DNA of 64,000 nt, taken from Inquilinus sp. KBS0705. Lineage in GTDB: Bacteria > Bacteroidota > Bacteroidia > Sphingobacteriales > Sphingobacteriaceae. Position 1 is the first letter of the stretch. Every line of letters starts with the position of its first letter. A program made the translations under genes and the position numbers. Shown here in pieces: positions 16,452 to 25,200 of this stretch. The notes below the pieces were generated by a model that searched no databases, was not told where the DNA came from, and was given only the letters and a program-made list of their open reading frames with translations. The DNA is taken from positions 930,001 to 994,000 of the forward strand of contig VCCI02000001.1 in NCBI GenBank assembly GCA_005938025.2, given 5' to 3'.

Positions 16452-17750
16452 ATGGATAAACAACAAAAGGCAAAACCACGTGTAGTTATTATAGGCGGTG
16501 GCTTTGGCGGTGTGCAATTAGCCAAAAAGCTAAAAAATGCACCTGTAGAGGTTTTATTACTCGATAAACATAACTATCACACCTTTCAGCCATTATTATA
16601 CCAGGTTGCCGTAGGCGCCATAGAGGCCGACTCGATAGGGTTTCCTATCAGGCGTATATTTAGCAGGCAAAAAAACTTCACGTTTCACCTGGCCGAAGTG
16701 CAAAGGGTAGATACCACTACCAATACGGTAATAACCAATGTAGGCAATTATGGATATGATTACCTGGTTATTGCTACGGGTGCCAACACCAATTACTTTG
16801 GCAACAAAGAGCTGGAGCATTTTACCCTGCCCATGAAAAACATAGCAGAAGCCTTAAATGTACGCAGCCTTATTATTCAAAATTTAGAAAAAGCCCTGGT
16901 AACAACAGATGAAGCCGAACGCGATGCCCTGCTTACTTTTGTGGTAGTTGGTGGCGGCCCAACAGGAGTTGAACTATCGGGCGCTATTGCTGAGCTGCGC
17001 GAGTTTATTTTATGCAAAGATTATCCCGGCTTATGTAACGAAGATATGAAGGTGTTTTTGGTAGAAGGTAAGCCCGAGCTACTGGCCGCCATGTCGCCGC
17101 AGGCATCGGCCAAAGCCAAAAAGTTTTTAACCGATATGGGCATCACCATTTTCAACAGCGTACACGTACAAAGTTACGACGGTGACCTGTTAGTTATTGA
17201 CGATGGCACCGTTATAAAAACCAAAAATGTACTTTGGGCGGCAGGCGTTAGGGGCGAAGCGCCTGAGGGATTGCCAGAAGAAGTAATAGCACGCGGAGCA
17301 CGCATACAAACCGACGAGATAAACCGAGTTAAAGGGTTTAGCAATGTGTTTGCCATAGGCGATGTATCGGCAGTTACCACTACCGATAACCCCCAGGGCT
17401 TCCCCGGTGTTGCGCAGGTAGCGTTGCAGCAGGGTAAGCAACTGGCAAAAAATTTAGTTTGCATTATAAATGGCAAACCAACCACGCCATTTAAATATAA
17501 CGACTTAGGCACCATGGCTACCATTGGCCGTAATAAAGCCGTAGCCGATATTCATAAATTACGTTTCCAGGGATTTTTTGCATGGTTGTTGTGGATGTTT
17601 GTGCATTTGCTTTCGCTGGCGGGCTTTAGTAACAAGGCTATAGTATTTTTAAACTGGGCTTTAAACTATTTTACCCGTAATAGCGACAACCGGCTGGTGG
17701 TACATAGTTTTGATACAAAAACCATGATGATGGACCCCGTTGCCAAATAA
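16452..17750 (+). CDS. ndh: Type II NADH dehydrogenase
   Basis: A 432-residue FAD enzyme started at ATG 16452 (MDKQQKAKP); an alternative TTG at 16434 adds six residues. Two dinucleotide-binding motifs are clear: VVIIGGGFGG near residue 14 for FAD and VVVGGGPTGVELSGAI near 170 for NADH. The C-terminal GFFAWLLWMFVHLLSL region is the amphipathic/membrane anchor typical of NDH-2. It passes electrons from NADH to quinone without pumping protons. A TAATTTG element at 16430-16436 would put transcription about ten bases before the start. The Na+/H+ antiporter follows 40 bases later and may share the transcript. Confidence 0.88.
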   Translation: MDKQQKAKPRVVIIGGGFGGVQLAKKLKNAPVEVLLLDKHNYHTFQPLLYQVAVGAIEADSIGFPIRRIFSRQKNFTFHLAEVQRVDTTTNTVITNVGNYGYDYLVIATGANTNYFGNKELEHFTLPMKNIAEALNVRSLIIQNLEKALVTTDEAERDALLTFVVVGGGPTGVELSGAIAELREFILCKDYPGLCNEDMKVFLVEGKPELLAAMSPQASAKAKKFLTDMGITIFNSVHVQSYDGDLLVIDDGTVIKTKNVLWAAGVRGEAPEGLPEEVIARGARIQTDEINRVKGFSNVFAIGDVSAVTTTDNPQGFPGVAQVALQQGKQLAKNLVCIINGKPTTPFKYNDLGTMATIGRNKAVADIHKLRFQGFFAWLLWMFVHLLSLAGFSNKAIVFLNWALNYFTRNSDNRLVVHSFDTKTMMMDPVAK

Positions 17751-17790
17751 TAGGCGCTAACATTTAACAGATAATAGCTGTACAATATAT

Positions 17791-19044
17791 ATGAATATGT
17801 TCCTGATCATTGCGCTGTTAATAATGGTAAGCGCGCTTTATTCATATATAAATGCACGGTTTATAAAACTACCGGGTACCATAGGTATTGTAACGCTGGC
17901 CATTTTAGGGTCGGTGCTTACTTTAGTGATAGACAGGCTTAACCCCGGCATAGCCAACCACCTTACCGTTTTAGCCAAGCACATCAATTTTTCTACAACG
18001 GTATTAAATATTATGCTGGGCTTTTTGCTTTTTGCCAACGCCTTTAATTTAGATATACGCAAATTAAAACGGGAAATGCGCCCGGTATTAATATTAAGCA
18101 CCCTGGGGGTAATTCTGTCGACTGCTGTTTTTGGGACCCTATTTTATTACATAACCGGCCTTATACATATTAAGATACCCTACATTTATTGCCTGCTTTT
18201 TGGCTCGCTGGTATCGCCAACAGACCCGGTGGCGGTTGGGGCCATCATCAAAGGATCGAGGTTGCCGGCCAATTTAGAAACCATTATATCCGGCGAATCG
18301 CTTTTTAACGATGGGGTAGGTCTGGTGCTATTCATCACTTTGCTGGAGATAACACAATCAGGCGTTAACAATATCGATTTTGGTAAGGCGGTACTGTTAT
18401 TTGTACAAGAGGTATTTGGCGGCATAGCCATAGGGGCGGTTACAGGCTATTTAGCTTTTAAACTAATGAAGTCTGTATATGATTTTCAAACCATTGTATT
18501 GGTATCGCTGGCCCTGGTAATGTTTAATTCCCTGGCTGCTACTTACCTGCATCTTTCTATTCCCTTAGCGGTAGTTACCGCCGGGCTATTTGCCGGCGGG
18601 CGGTCCATCAATACCGACAATAAAGATCACTCGCATCAGGCATTAGAAAAGTTTTGGATACTGATAGACGAAATACTGAACACCGTACTATTTGTAATGA
18701 TAGGCCTGCAAATGGTTAATGTGCCCTTTATAAGCAATTATTGGGTAGCAGGGGGTATAAGCATCATTATTATAATTGGCGCGCGCTGGGTAAGTATTAT
18801 GTTGCCTTTAACATTCTTGCGCCGGTCGTTAAACGTAAATTACAGCAGTATAAATATTTTAACGTGGGCCGGTTTAAGAGGAGGGATATCTATAGCCCTG
18901 GCGCTATCGCTGCCGGCCTCGCCATACCGGCACTTAATTTTGTCGGCCAGTTATTTTATTGTGATATTTTCTATCATAGTGCAGGGCCTTACACTTAACA
19001 AGGTAATAAACGCGTCGTATAATATTAAGGAAGAGGAGAAATAG
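17791..19044 (+). CDS. Na+/H+ antiporter (CPA1, NhaP type)
   Basis: A 417-residue integral membrane protein with about 12 helices. It has the CPA1 hallmarks LVSPTDPVAVGAI (helix with conserved Asp) and GESLFNDGVGLVLF, plus WAGLRGGISIALALSLP in the second half, as in NhaP and eukaryotic NHE proteins. It exchanges Na+ or K+ for H+ at the inner membrane. It follows the NDH-2 gene by 40 bases; a non-pumping dehydrogenase beside an antiporter may be linked to pH/ion balance, an inference only. Confidence 0.88.
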   Translation: MNMFLIIALLIMVSALYSYINARFIKLPGTIGIVTLAILGSVLTLVIDRLNPGIANHLTVLAKHINFSTTVLNIMLGFLLFANAFNLDIRKLKREMRPVLILSTLGVILSTAVFGTLFYYITGLIHIKIPYIYCLLFGSLVSPTDPVAVGAIIKGSRLPANLETIISGESLFNDGVGLVLFITLLEITQSGVNNIDFGKAVLLFVQEVFGGIAIGAVTGYLAFKLMKSVYDFQTIVLVSLALVMFNSLAATYLHLSIPLAVVTAGLFAGGRSINTDNKDHSHQALEKFWILIDEILNTVLFVMIGLQMVNVPFISNYWVAGGISIIIIIGARWVSIMLPLTFLRRSLNVNYSSINILTWAGLRGGISIALALSLPASPYRHLILSASYFIVIFSIIVQGLTLNKVINASYNIKEEEK

Positions 19045-19053
19045 TCTGGGACG

Positions 19054-19668
19054 TCAATCCTTTTTCAGCTTTGCCATGTAAGCCGCTATTTCCTGCTCAT
19101 TTTGATCGTTGGATGCTTTGAACGCCGAAATAATATTGTCTATCTCTTTCTGCGTTTTGTTTTGGCTTAATTTCTTTTTGCCTTGCAGGTCATCTACAAT
19201 CAGCTCAAAGGCTACAATCCCCTTCATCAGGCCGTATTTAAAGTCGGGTGGTAAGTTATTCCACTGCTTCATGTAATCGGTTTCGTAAAAACCTATCATC
19301 TTTTCTAAAACTTCCTTTACCTCTTCATCTTTGTTAATGGGCGTTGCATTGCCATAGGCATGTACAGCTAAGTAGTTCCAGGTGGGTACGTTTAGTTCCT
19401 TTTCGTAATGTTTGGGCGAAACATAGGCATGCGGCTCGGTAAATATTACTAAAGGCCTGCAGTTAAAAATATCCTTAGCCTGGTGGTTGGCTTTGGCAAA
19501 ATGCGATACCAATACAACCTTATTATCGCGCTGCTCTACTATAAAGGGTAGGTGGGTGGCGGTGGGTACATTATCAACCACGGTAACAATAGTGGCAAAG
19601 CTATACCTGCGCATAAATTCAACCGCTTCGGGGATATTATCAATAAGGTTGTATGCAGGTGTGTACAT
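19054..19668 (-). CDS. FMN-binding negative regulator (PaiB family)
   Basis: A 204-residue protein with the PaiB start MYTPAYNLIDNIPEAVEFMRRYSFATIVT and the VFTEPHAYVSPKHYE segment that lines the FMN-like split-barrel fold. Bacillus PaiB was described as a negative transcriptional regulator of protease genes; the fold is that of flavin-binding proteins. It sits alone on the minus strand nine bases after the antiporter stop. Its partner PaiA (acetyltransferase) is absent. Specific function unknown. Confidence 0.85.
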   Translation of the reverse strand: MYTPAYNLIDNIPEAVEFMRRYSFATIVTVVDNVPTATHLPFIVEQRDNKVVLVSHFAKANHQAKDIFNCRPLVIFTEPHAYVSPKHYEKELNVPTWNYLAVHAYGNATPINKDEEVKEVLEKMIGFYETDYMKQWNNLPPDFKYGLMKGIVAFELIVDDLQGKKKLSQNKTQKEIDNIISAFKASNDQNEQEIAAYMAKLKKD

Positions 19669-19689
19669 GGCTAATTAAGTATTATCCCG

Positions 19690-20262
19690 TTAAGCTCGTT
19701 TTGTTTCGTAATGTAATGCTATTACTCCGCAAGCAAATGTTTTAGATGCTATAAATTTCAGTTTGGTCATTTCGCGCACATCCTTAAATAAAGGTATGCC
19801 ATGGCCAAGCAAAACTGGGTTTACAAATACCCAAAACTCGTCAATTAACCCCTCGCTTAGCAGTGAATGCGAAGCCCGTGGACTTCCAAATATCAAAATA
19901 TTTTTCCCGTCCCGGTTTTTTATTTTATTGATGCTTTCGGCAAGTTGATTGCTAACAACGGTAGTGTTGTCCAGGCCCTCCTGGCTCATTGTTGTTGACA
20001 AAACAATTTTTGGAACTTTTTTGTACCATGCCGAATGTTCTATATCATGTTTTGATGCGTCCGGTCCGTCACCGGCGGTAGGCCAATAGCTTTGCATCAT
20101 TTCGTAGGTTACCCGCCCGTAAAGTGCTGCATCGGCTTTATCTGTCATGGTGGCAACAAAGTCAAACAACTCTTCATTAACAGTTATCCAGTTCATTTCT
20201 CCGTTTGGCCCGGCTACAAAACCGTCAAGCGAAGCGTGCATGAAAAAAATTAGATTCCTCAT
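19690..20262 (-). CDS. Dihydrofolate reductase-like protein (RibD C-terminal domain)
   Basis: A 190-residue protein of the RibD-C/DHFR-like family. It begins MRNLIFFMHASLDGFVAG and contains DAALYGRVTYEMM and ILIFGSPRASHSLL, the NADPH-binding region (usually GSG/GGA). Members reduce pterin-like or riboflavin-pathway compounds, but most stand-alone copies are uncharacterised. It lies downstream of the arginine operon end on the same strand, 21 bases before the PaiB gene. Not the housekeeping FolA by sequence. Confidence 0.8.
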   Translation of the reverse strand: MRNLIFFMHASLDGFVAGPNGEMNWITVNEELFDFVATMTDKADAALYGRVTYEMMQSYWPTAGDGPDASKHDIEHSAWYKKVPKIVLSTTMSQEGLDNTTVVSNQLAESINKIKNRDGKNILIFGSPRASHSLLSEGLIDEFWVFVNPVLLGHGIPLFKDVREMTKLKFIASKTFACGVIALHYETKRA

Positions 20263-20305
20263 TTTTATATAGGCTTTACAACATTTCCAATAACAATTGC
20301 TTTTT

Positions 20306-21253
20306 CTACAACGCTTCTAGCATTTGTTTTAACACAGCCTGGGCGGCCCATACGCGGTTACCTGCCTGGTGTATCACAACAGACTGCGCGCCGTCTAATA
20401 TCTCGTCAGACAGCTCTAAATTGCGCCGTACAGGCAGGCAGTGCATTACTTTAGCATTTGGTGCTGCTTTAAGCTTATCGTTGGTAAGCATCCAGCTTTC
20501 GTTACCCGGATAAATCACGCCATAAGGCTCATAAGCCGACCAGTTTTTTACGTAAATAAAATCCGCGTCTTTAATGGCTTCATCCTGGTTGTGGGTAATG
20601 GTTGCACCATTTGTAAAATCGGCACAAAGCTCGTATCCTACCGGGTGGGCTATAGTAAAATCAACATCGGCCCTACACATCCATTCGGCAAAAGAATTTG
20701 GCACAGCCTGTGGCAGGGGCTTTATATGCGGTGCCCAGGTTAATACAACCTTTGGGCGGCTAACCGTCTTTAGTTCTTCGATAGTTACCAGGTCGGCAAG
20801 GCTTTGCAATGGGTGGCGCGTGGCCGATTCTAAGCTAACTACAGGCACTTTACAAAATTCAACAAATTTGTTAAAAATGGTTTCGCTGTAATCTTCCTTC
20901 CGGTTTTTTAAGCCGGGGAACGAACGAACTCCAATAATATCCGAATATTCGCCCATTACGCCGGCAGCTTCGCGGATGTGTTCAACCGTGGTGCCATTCA
21001 TAATAACGCCGTCCTGCAATTCCAGTGCCCAGCCTTCTTTATCAATGTTTAGTACAATAACGTTCATACCCAAATTAAGCGCGGCTTTTTGGGTGCTCAT
21101 GCGGGTGCGCAGGCTTGGGTTTAAAAAAACAAGACTTAATGTTTTATTCTTCCCTAATTGCTCAAAAGCGAAAGGATCTTTTTTCAATTGCAGGGCTTGG
21201 GCAACCAGTGCCGGAACATCCTTAACATCATTTACAGAAGAAAATAGTTTCAT
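20306..21253 (-). CDS. argF': N-succinylornithine-type carbamoyltransferase
   Basis: A 315-residue transcarbamylase of the Bacteroidetes ArgF' group. The carbamoyl-phosphate motif is FLNPSLRTR (SLRTR instead of STRTR), followed by ATRHPLQSLADL and MHCLPVRR. In this group residue 90-92 decides the acyl group: Glu in the N-acetylornithine enzyme of Xanthomonas, Pro90 in the N-succinylornithine enzyme of Bacteroides fragilis. Here residue 90 is Val (GTTVEH), and Val at that place is reported to give succinyl specificity in the mutated Xanthomonas enzyme. It is the last arginine gene of the minus-strand operon, separated from argD by 121 bases with a perfect hairpin. Confidence 0.88.
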   Translation of the reverse strand: MKLFSSVNDVKDVPALVAQALQLKKDPFAFEQLGKNKTLSLVFLNPSLRTRMSTQKAALNLGMNVIVLNIDKEGWALELQDGVIMNGTTVEHIREAAGVMGEYSDIIGVRSFPGLKNRKEDYSETIFNKFVEFCKVPVVSLESATRHPLQSLADLVTIEELKTVSRPKVVLTWAPHIKPLPQAVPNSFAEWMCRADVDFTIAHPVGYELCADFTNGATITHNQDEAIKDADFIYVKNWSAYEPYGVIYPGNESWMLTNDKLKAAPNAKVMHCLPVRRNLELSDEILDGAQSVVIHQAGNRVWAAQAVLKQMLEAL

Positions 21254-21279
21254 TAGTCTTGATTGTTTATTAGCCTCAC

Positions 21280-21312
21280 CTTAAGTCCCTCTCCAATGGA
21301 GAGGGACTTAAG
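21280..21312. repeat. Perfect 15-bp inverted repeat between argD and argF'
   Basis: CTTAAGTCCCTCTCC, loop AAT, then GGAGAGGGACTTAAG. It looks like a dispersed palindromic (REP-like) unit. In the mRNA it forms a strong hairpin without a following T-run on the minus strand, so it is more likely an mRNA-stability or attenuation element than a terminator. Confidence 0.7.
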
Positions 21313-21374
21313 ATGTATTTATATTTTGTAAAGAATTTGGTTCCTATATAAAGTCACACTGCTTTTAAGGGAAA

Positions 21375-22505
21375 TTAGTGCTTGTAAAGTGTTGCGCAAA
21401 AAGCTTCTAAAAACCTATCAGCGTAAGCTTTTGTTAAATTAAGCGCAGGTAAAAGCCTAACAACATTTGGCTTGGCTTCGCCGGTAAATATGCGGTGCTT
21501 AAACAGCAGGTCTTTTTTAACGTGGGCAAGTTCGTCGGGCAAATCAATACCTATCATTAATCCCCGGCCGCGCACTTCTTTTATCTTGCTAAACTTCTTT
21601 AATTCGTTGATCAAGTATTCGCCTACTTCGGCGGCATTTTGCATCAGGTTATCCTGTTCAATTACCTCTAAAACGGCTAAGCCGGCAGCGCAGGCCAGGT
21701 GGTTGCCGCCAAAAGTTGTACCCAGCATACCATAAGCAGGTTTTATTTTTGGCGATATAATGATACCACCCACAGGGAAACCATTACCCATGCCTTTAGC
21801 CATTGAGTAAATATCGGCATCGATGCCTGCAAAATCGTGCGAGAAGAATTTACCGGTACGGCCATATCCGCATTGCACCGAATCGGCTATAAAAACGGCA
21901 TTATATTCATCGCAAAGCGAGCGTATTTTTTGCAGGAACGGGGCAGGTGCCACTTGTATACCGCCAACACCCTGTATACCCTCAATAATAACCGATGATA
22001 TATCGTTAGTTTTAAAGGCATCTTCCAAAGCTGCCTCATCATTCCAGGGCAGGAATATTACATTGTCAGTTTGGTTAATTGGCGCTACTATCTTAGGGTT
22101 ATCGGTTACGGCAACAGCCAAAGATGTACGGCCATGAAAAGCCTTGCTAAATGCGATTACCTTTTTTTTGCCGTTATAAAACGACGCCAGTTTAAGCGCG
22201 TTCTCATTAGCCTCGGCACCGGAATTACAAAGGAATAATTGGTAATCTTCTTTGCCGGATAGTTGGCCCAGTTTTTCGGCCAGTTGTTGTTGTATGGGTA
22301 TCTCTATAGAGTTAGAGTAAAAACCTATCTGGTGCAACTGGTTTTCCAGTCGCTTTATATAATGCGGGTGGGTATGCCCGATAGAAATAACGGCATGGCC
22401 GCCATACAGGTCAAGGTATTCGGTGCCTTTGTCGTCATAAACAAGGCTGCCTGCGCCTTTAACAATATTGATGGGGTTAATGGGATATACGTCGAATAAA
22501 TTCAT
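21375..22505 (-). CDS. argD: Acyl-ornithine aminotransferase
   Basis: A 376-residue class III PLP aminotransferase converting N-acylglutamate semialdehyde to N-acylornithine. It has NSGAEANENALKLA and the PLP lysine at K237 in SMAKGMGNGFP, with FGGNHLACAAG for substrate binding. Relative to other family members it is of slightly short but normal length. It lies between argC (56-base gap upstream) and argF' in the minus-strand operon, and the start is the ATG after a short AT-rich gap. The substrate is inferred to be the succinyl form, because the next enzyme appears succinylornithine-type. Confidence 0.9.
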   Translation of the reverse strand: MNLFDVYPINPINIVKGAGSLVYDDKGTEYLDLYGGHAVISIGHTHPHYIKRLENQLHQIGFYSNSIEIPIQQQLAEKLGQLSGKEDYQLFLCNSGAEANENALKLASFYNGKKKVIAFSKAFHGRTSLAVAVTDNPKIVAPINQTDNVIFLPWNDEAALEDAFKTNDISSVIIEGIQGVGGIQVAPAPFLQKIRSLCDEYNAVFIADSVQCGYGRTGKFFSHDFAGIDADIYSMAKGMGNGFPVGGIIISPKIKPAYGMLGTTFGGNHLACAAGLAVLEVIEQDNLMQNAAEVGEYLINELKKFSKIKEVRGRGLMIGIDLPDELAHVKKDLLFKHRIFTGEAKPNVVRLLPALNLTKAYADRFLEAFCATLYKH

Positions 22506-22561
22506 TATAAAATGGATACAAAATAAATACTTAATTAATTACTACTGCTACGGCGAGTGGC

Positions 22562-23560
22562 TTAAAAACCAATCGCCTTAAGTCGCAATCCTGCGCGCTC
22601 AACAAGGCCAAACAACAAGTTCATGTTTTGAACAGCCTGGCCGGAAGCGCCTTTAAGTAAATTGTCTAATATGCTGATTATAAATATTTTATTTCCGTGT
22701 TTTTTAACCTGTATAAAGCATTTATTGGTGTTAACTATCTGCTTTAGGTCTATATCCTTATTAGTTACATGCGTAAAAGGATGATTAGCGTAATACTCCT
22801 TGTATAGCTTTAGCACCTCTGATTCGTGCAGTTCGCTTTCGGTGTACATAGATGCAATAATGCCCCGGGTAAAATCGCCACGGTAAGGCACAAAGTTGAT
22901 AGCCTTATCAAAACCAGCCTGCAGCTGATTTAACGACTGGTTTATTTCGTTTAAATGCTGGTGGTTAAAAGCTTTATAAACCGATAAATTATCGTTTCTC
23001 CAGGTAAAATGCGAAGTGGGCGACAAGCTTTGCCCTGCACCGGTCGAGCCTGTGGTTGCAGTTACATGCACCTCGTTGGTGAGCAAGCCTTTTGCGGCTA
23101 AAGGTAGTAACCCCAATTGCAGGGTTGTAGCAAAGCAACCCGGGTTTGCAATGTTTTGGGCTGTTTGTATAGCTTCGCGGTTCAGCTCGGGCAAACCGTA
23201 TACAAACGTTTTGTTTTTGAGCTTTGCGTTTTGGCTCAGCCTAAAGTCCTGGCTCAGGTCAATTACTTTAATATTATCCGGTATGTTATTACTATCTAAA
23301 AACTTCTTAGCATCACCGTGCCCAACGCATAAAAATAGCACATCAATATTATAAGCCAGCTCCGATGCAAACTTTAGGTCAGTATCGCCAAACAGGTCGG
23401 TATGAACATCATATACAAAGTTGCCGGCGTTACTGGTGCTGTGTACAAAAGCGATATCTACATTGGGGTGGTTAAGCAGTATACGCAGCATTTCGCCACC
23501 GGTATAGCCGGCACCGCCTACAATACCTGCTTTTATATGCTTATAGGTTGATTCTGTCAT
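22562..23560 (-). CDS. argC: N-acyl-gamma-glutamyl-phosphate reductase
   Basis: A 332-residue NADPH-dependent reductase of arginine synthesis. The Rossmann motif GIVGGAGYTGGE is at residues 12-23 and the catalytic cysteine is C142 in NPGCFATTLQL. HFTWRNDNLSVYKAFNHQH contains the conserved substrate region. Its start overlaps the end of the upstream cupin gene by 20 bases, so the two are translationally linked. It acts between ArgB and ArgD. Confidence 0.93.
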   Translation of the reverse strand: MTESTYKHIKAGIVGGAGYTGGEMLRILLNHPNVDIAFVHSTSNAGNFVYDVHTDLFGDTDLKFASELAYNIDVLFLCVGHGDAKKFLDSNNIPDNIKVIDLSQDFRLSQNAKLKNKTFVYGLPELNREAIQTAQNIANPGCFATTLQLGLLPLAAKGLLTNEVHVTATTGSTGAGQSLSPTSHFTWRNDNLSVYKAFNHQHLNEINQSLNQLQAGFDKAINFVPYRGDFTRGIIASMYTESELHESEVLKLYKEYYANHPFTHVTNKDIDLKQIVNTNKCFIQVKKHGNKIFIISILDNLLKGASGQAVQNMNLLFGLVERAGLRLKAIGF

Positions 23561-23942
23561 TTTTTGTAGAGGGATAAGAGTATAAAATAAACTCCAGGTC
23601 GGTTTGCTCTTTGTTGCTTATAAAGTGTTTTTGGCCGGGATCGATCTGTATACCTTGCTCGGGTTTCAGGTCGCGCTCTACACCATCAATAGTTATTACG
23701 GCACGGCCCTTAAGTATGAAGAATAGTTGGGTTGCTTTTTCGTGATAGTGCAATTGCTCGGCGGTATCAGGCGGCATTAATTCTTGCTTAACAGATAGGG
23801 CATCTGTATCCACAAAATTCCAGCCGTGGCAGTCATCGCCCCATTTATAGTGGCTTAGGCATTCGCTCCGCGAAAAAACCGTAGCCCCCCCGCCCCCTAA
23901 AGGGGGAGTAGAACTGCCGGGAAGGTTATTAAGATTTTCCAT
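23541..23942 (-). CDS. Cupin-domain protein in the arginine operon
   Basis: A 133-residue single-domain cupin. The metal motif region is YHEKATQLFFILKGRAVI (His and Glu ligands), and a second His is at PGQKHFISN. Such small cupins bind metal and may be enzymes or sensors; no substrate is evident. It overlaps argC by 20 bases and starts 10 bases after the argG stop. Its residues 10-22 (SSTPPLGGGGATV) are encoded by one arm of a palindromic repeat, suggesting the N-terminus was altered by repeat insertion. The domain itself begins near residue 25. Confidence 0.75.
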   Translation of the reverse strand: MENLNNLPGSSTPPLGGGGATVFSRSECLSHYKWGDDCHGWNFVDTDALSVKQELMPPDTAEQLHYHEKATQLFFILKGRAVITIDGVERDLKPEQGIQIDPGQKHFISNKEQTDLEFILYSYPSTKNDRINL

Positions 23943-23984
23943 TTTTTTAAGCTTATTCAGCTCCCCCTGTAGGGGGCTGGGGGG
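23886..23984. repeat. Large REP-like inverted repeat spanning argG end and cupin start
   Basis: Two complementary arms, 23886-23908 and 23961-23984, each carry a CCCCCT-(N)TA-GGGGG core plus a C/G run. In the arginine mRNA they can pair into a stem of about 22 pairs with a loop of about 52 bases that contains the cupin start codon and the argG stop. Each arm is also a small hairpin on its own. The arms encode the last residues of ArgG and residues 10-20 of the cupin. Confidence 0.75.
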
Positions 23985-25167
23985 TATTTACTTTATGATA
24001 TATCATTACCTGGTTGCCAAATATCTTGCTGAAGCCTTTAACATCTTCGCCGCTCCAGGCGTTGTTCATTTCGCCGTAGCTGCCAAATTTGTTCGACATC
24101 AGGTCGTGATCCGACTCGATACCTACCACCTGGAAACGATATGGGTGCAGTTGCACAAACACCTTACCGCTCACCTGTTTTTGGGTATCGGTTAAAAACG
24201 ACTCAATATTACGCATAATTGGGTCATGAAACTGCCCCTCGTGCAGCCAGTTACCATAAAACGCCGAAAGCTGGTCCTTCCATGATAGCTGCCACTTGGT
24301 AAGCACGTGTTTTTCTAATGTATGGTGTGCTTTAATGATCACCATTGGTGCCGCAGCTTCAAAACCTACACGGCCTTTTATGCCGATGATGGTATCGCCT
24401 ACGTGTATGTCCCTGCCTATGCCGTAGGGTTGTGCAATAGCCTGTAATGCCTGTATGGCTTTTGTTGGGTGATCGTATTTTTCGTTATCTATACCCACCA
24501 GTTCGCCTTGTTCAAAAATCAGTTCTAATGTTTTGGGTGTTGATTCGGTAACTTGTGTAGGCCAGGCTTCTTCGGGCAGGCCCAAATTTGAAGTAAGCGT
24601 TTCTTTACCACCTACAGATGTACCCCAAATGCCTTTGTTGATAGAGTACTTCGCTTTTTCGAAGTTCATTTCAACACCGTGTTTTTTAAGGTACTCAATT
24701 TCTTCTTCGCGGCTCAGTTTCAAATCGCGAATGGGGGTGATGATTTTTACCTCGGGCACCAGGATATTGAATATCATATCAAAACGCACCTGGTCGTTAC
24801 CGGCGCCTGTACTGCCATGGGCAACAAATTCGGCACCAATTTCTTTAGCGTAGTTGGCAATAGCGGTTGCCTGGCTTACCCGCTCGGCACTTACCGAAAG
24901 GGGATAGGTGTTATTTTTTAATACGTTACCATATATCAAATAGCGTACGCAAGTATCATAAAAGTTGTTGGTCTCATCTACCACATGATGGCTGGTTACA
25001 CCCATTTGGTAAGCGCGTTCTTCAACACCCTTTAATTCTTCATCGCTAAAACCGCCGGTATTTACTATTACCGAGTGCACCTCGTAACCCAGGTCGCGTG
25101 TTAAATAAATGCAGCAAAATGAGGTGTCTAATCCGCCGCTGTATGCCAGTACTACTTTCTTTTTCAT
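23953..25167 (-). CDS. argG: Argininosuccinate synthase
   Basis: A 404-residue enzyme joining citrulline and aspartate with ATP. The N-terminal P-loop AYSGGLDTSF at 9-18 and HGSTGAGNDQVRF in the middle are diagnostic. The last eleven residues (NTPQPPTGGAE) are encoded by an arm of a REP-like palindrome and are unlike the family, so the C-terminus seems extended by the repeat. It starts after a short array of GTGAAAG repeats that separates it from the four-helix-bundle gene. Members of the pathway follow downstream (cupin, argC, argD, argF'). No argH is seen in the window. Confidence 0.94.
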   Translation of the reverse strand: MKKKVVLAYSGGLDTSFCCIYLTRDLGYEVHSVIVNTGGFSDEELKGVEERAYQMGVTSHHVVDETNNFYDTCVRYLIYGNVLKNNTYPLSVSAERVSQATAIANYAKEIGAEFVAHGSTGAGNDQVRFDMIFNILVPEVKIITPIRDLKLSREEEIEYLKKHGVEMNFEKAKYSINKGIWGTSVGGKETLTSNLGLPEEAWPTQVTESTPKTLELIFEQGELVGIDNEKYDHPTKAIQALQAIAQPYGIGRDIHVGDTIIGIKGRVGFEAAAPMVIIKAHHTLEKHVLTKWQLSWKDQLSAFYGNWLHEGQFHDPIMRNIESFLTDTQKQVSGKVFVQLHPYRFQVVGIESDHDLMSNKFGSYGEMNNAWSGEDVKGFSKIFGNQVMIYHKVNTPQPPTGGAE

Positions 25168-25200
25168 GGTAAAAGGTGAAAGGTGAAAGGTGAAAGGTTA
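25168..25200. repeat. Array of GTGAAAG repeats, left of the first four-helix-bundle gene
   Basis: The word AAAGGTG is repeated about four times with period seven. It fills the whole gap between the argG start codon and the stop of the four-helix-bundle gene. An inverted, degenerate version lies on the other side of that gene (25561-25594). Confidence 0.7.
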
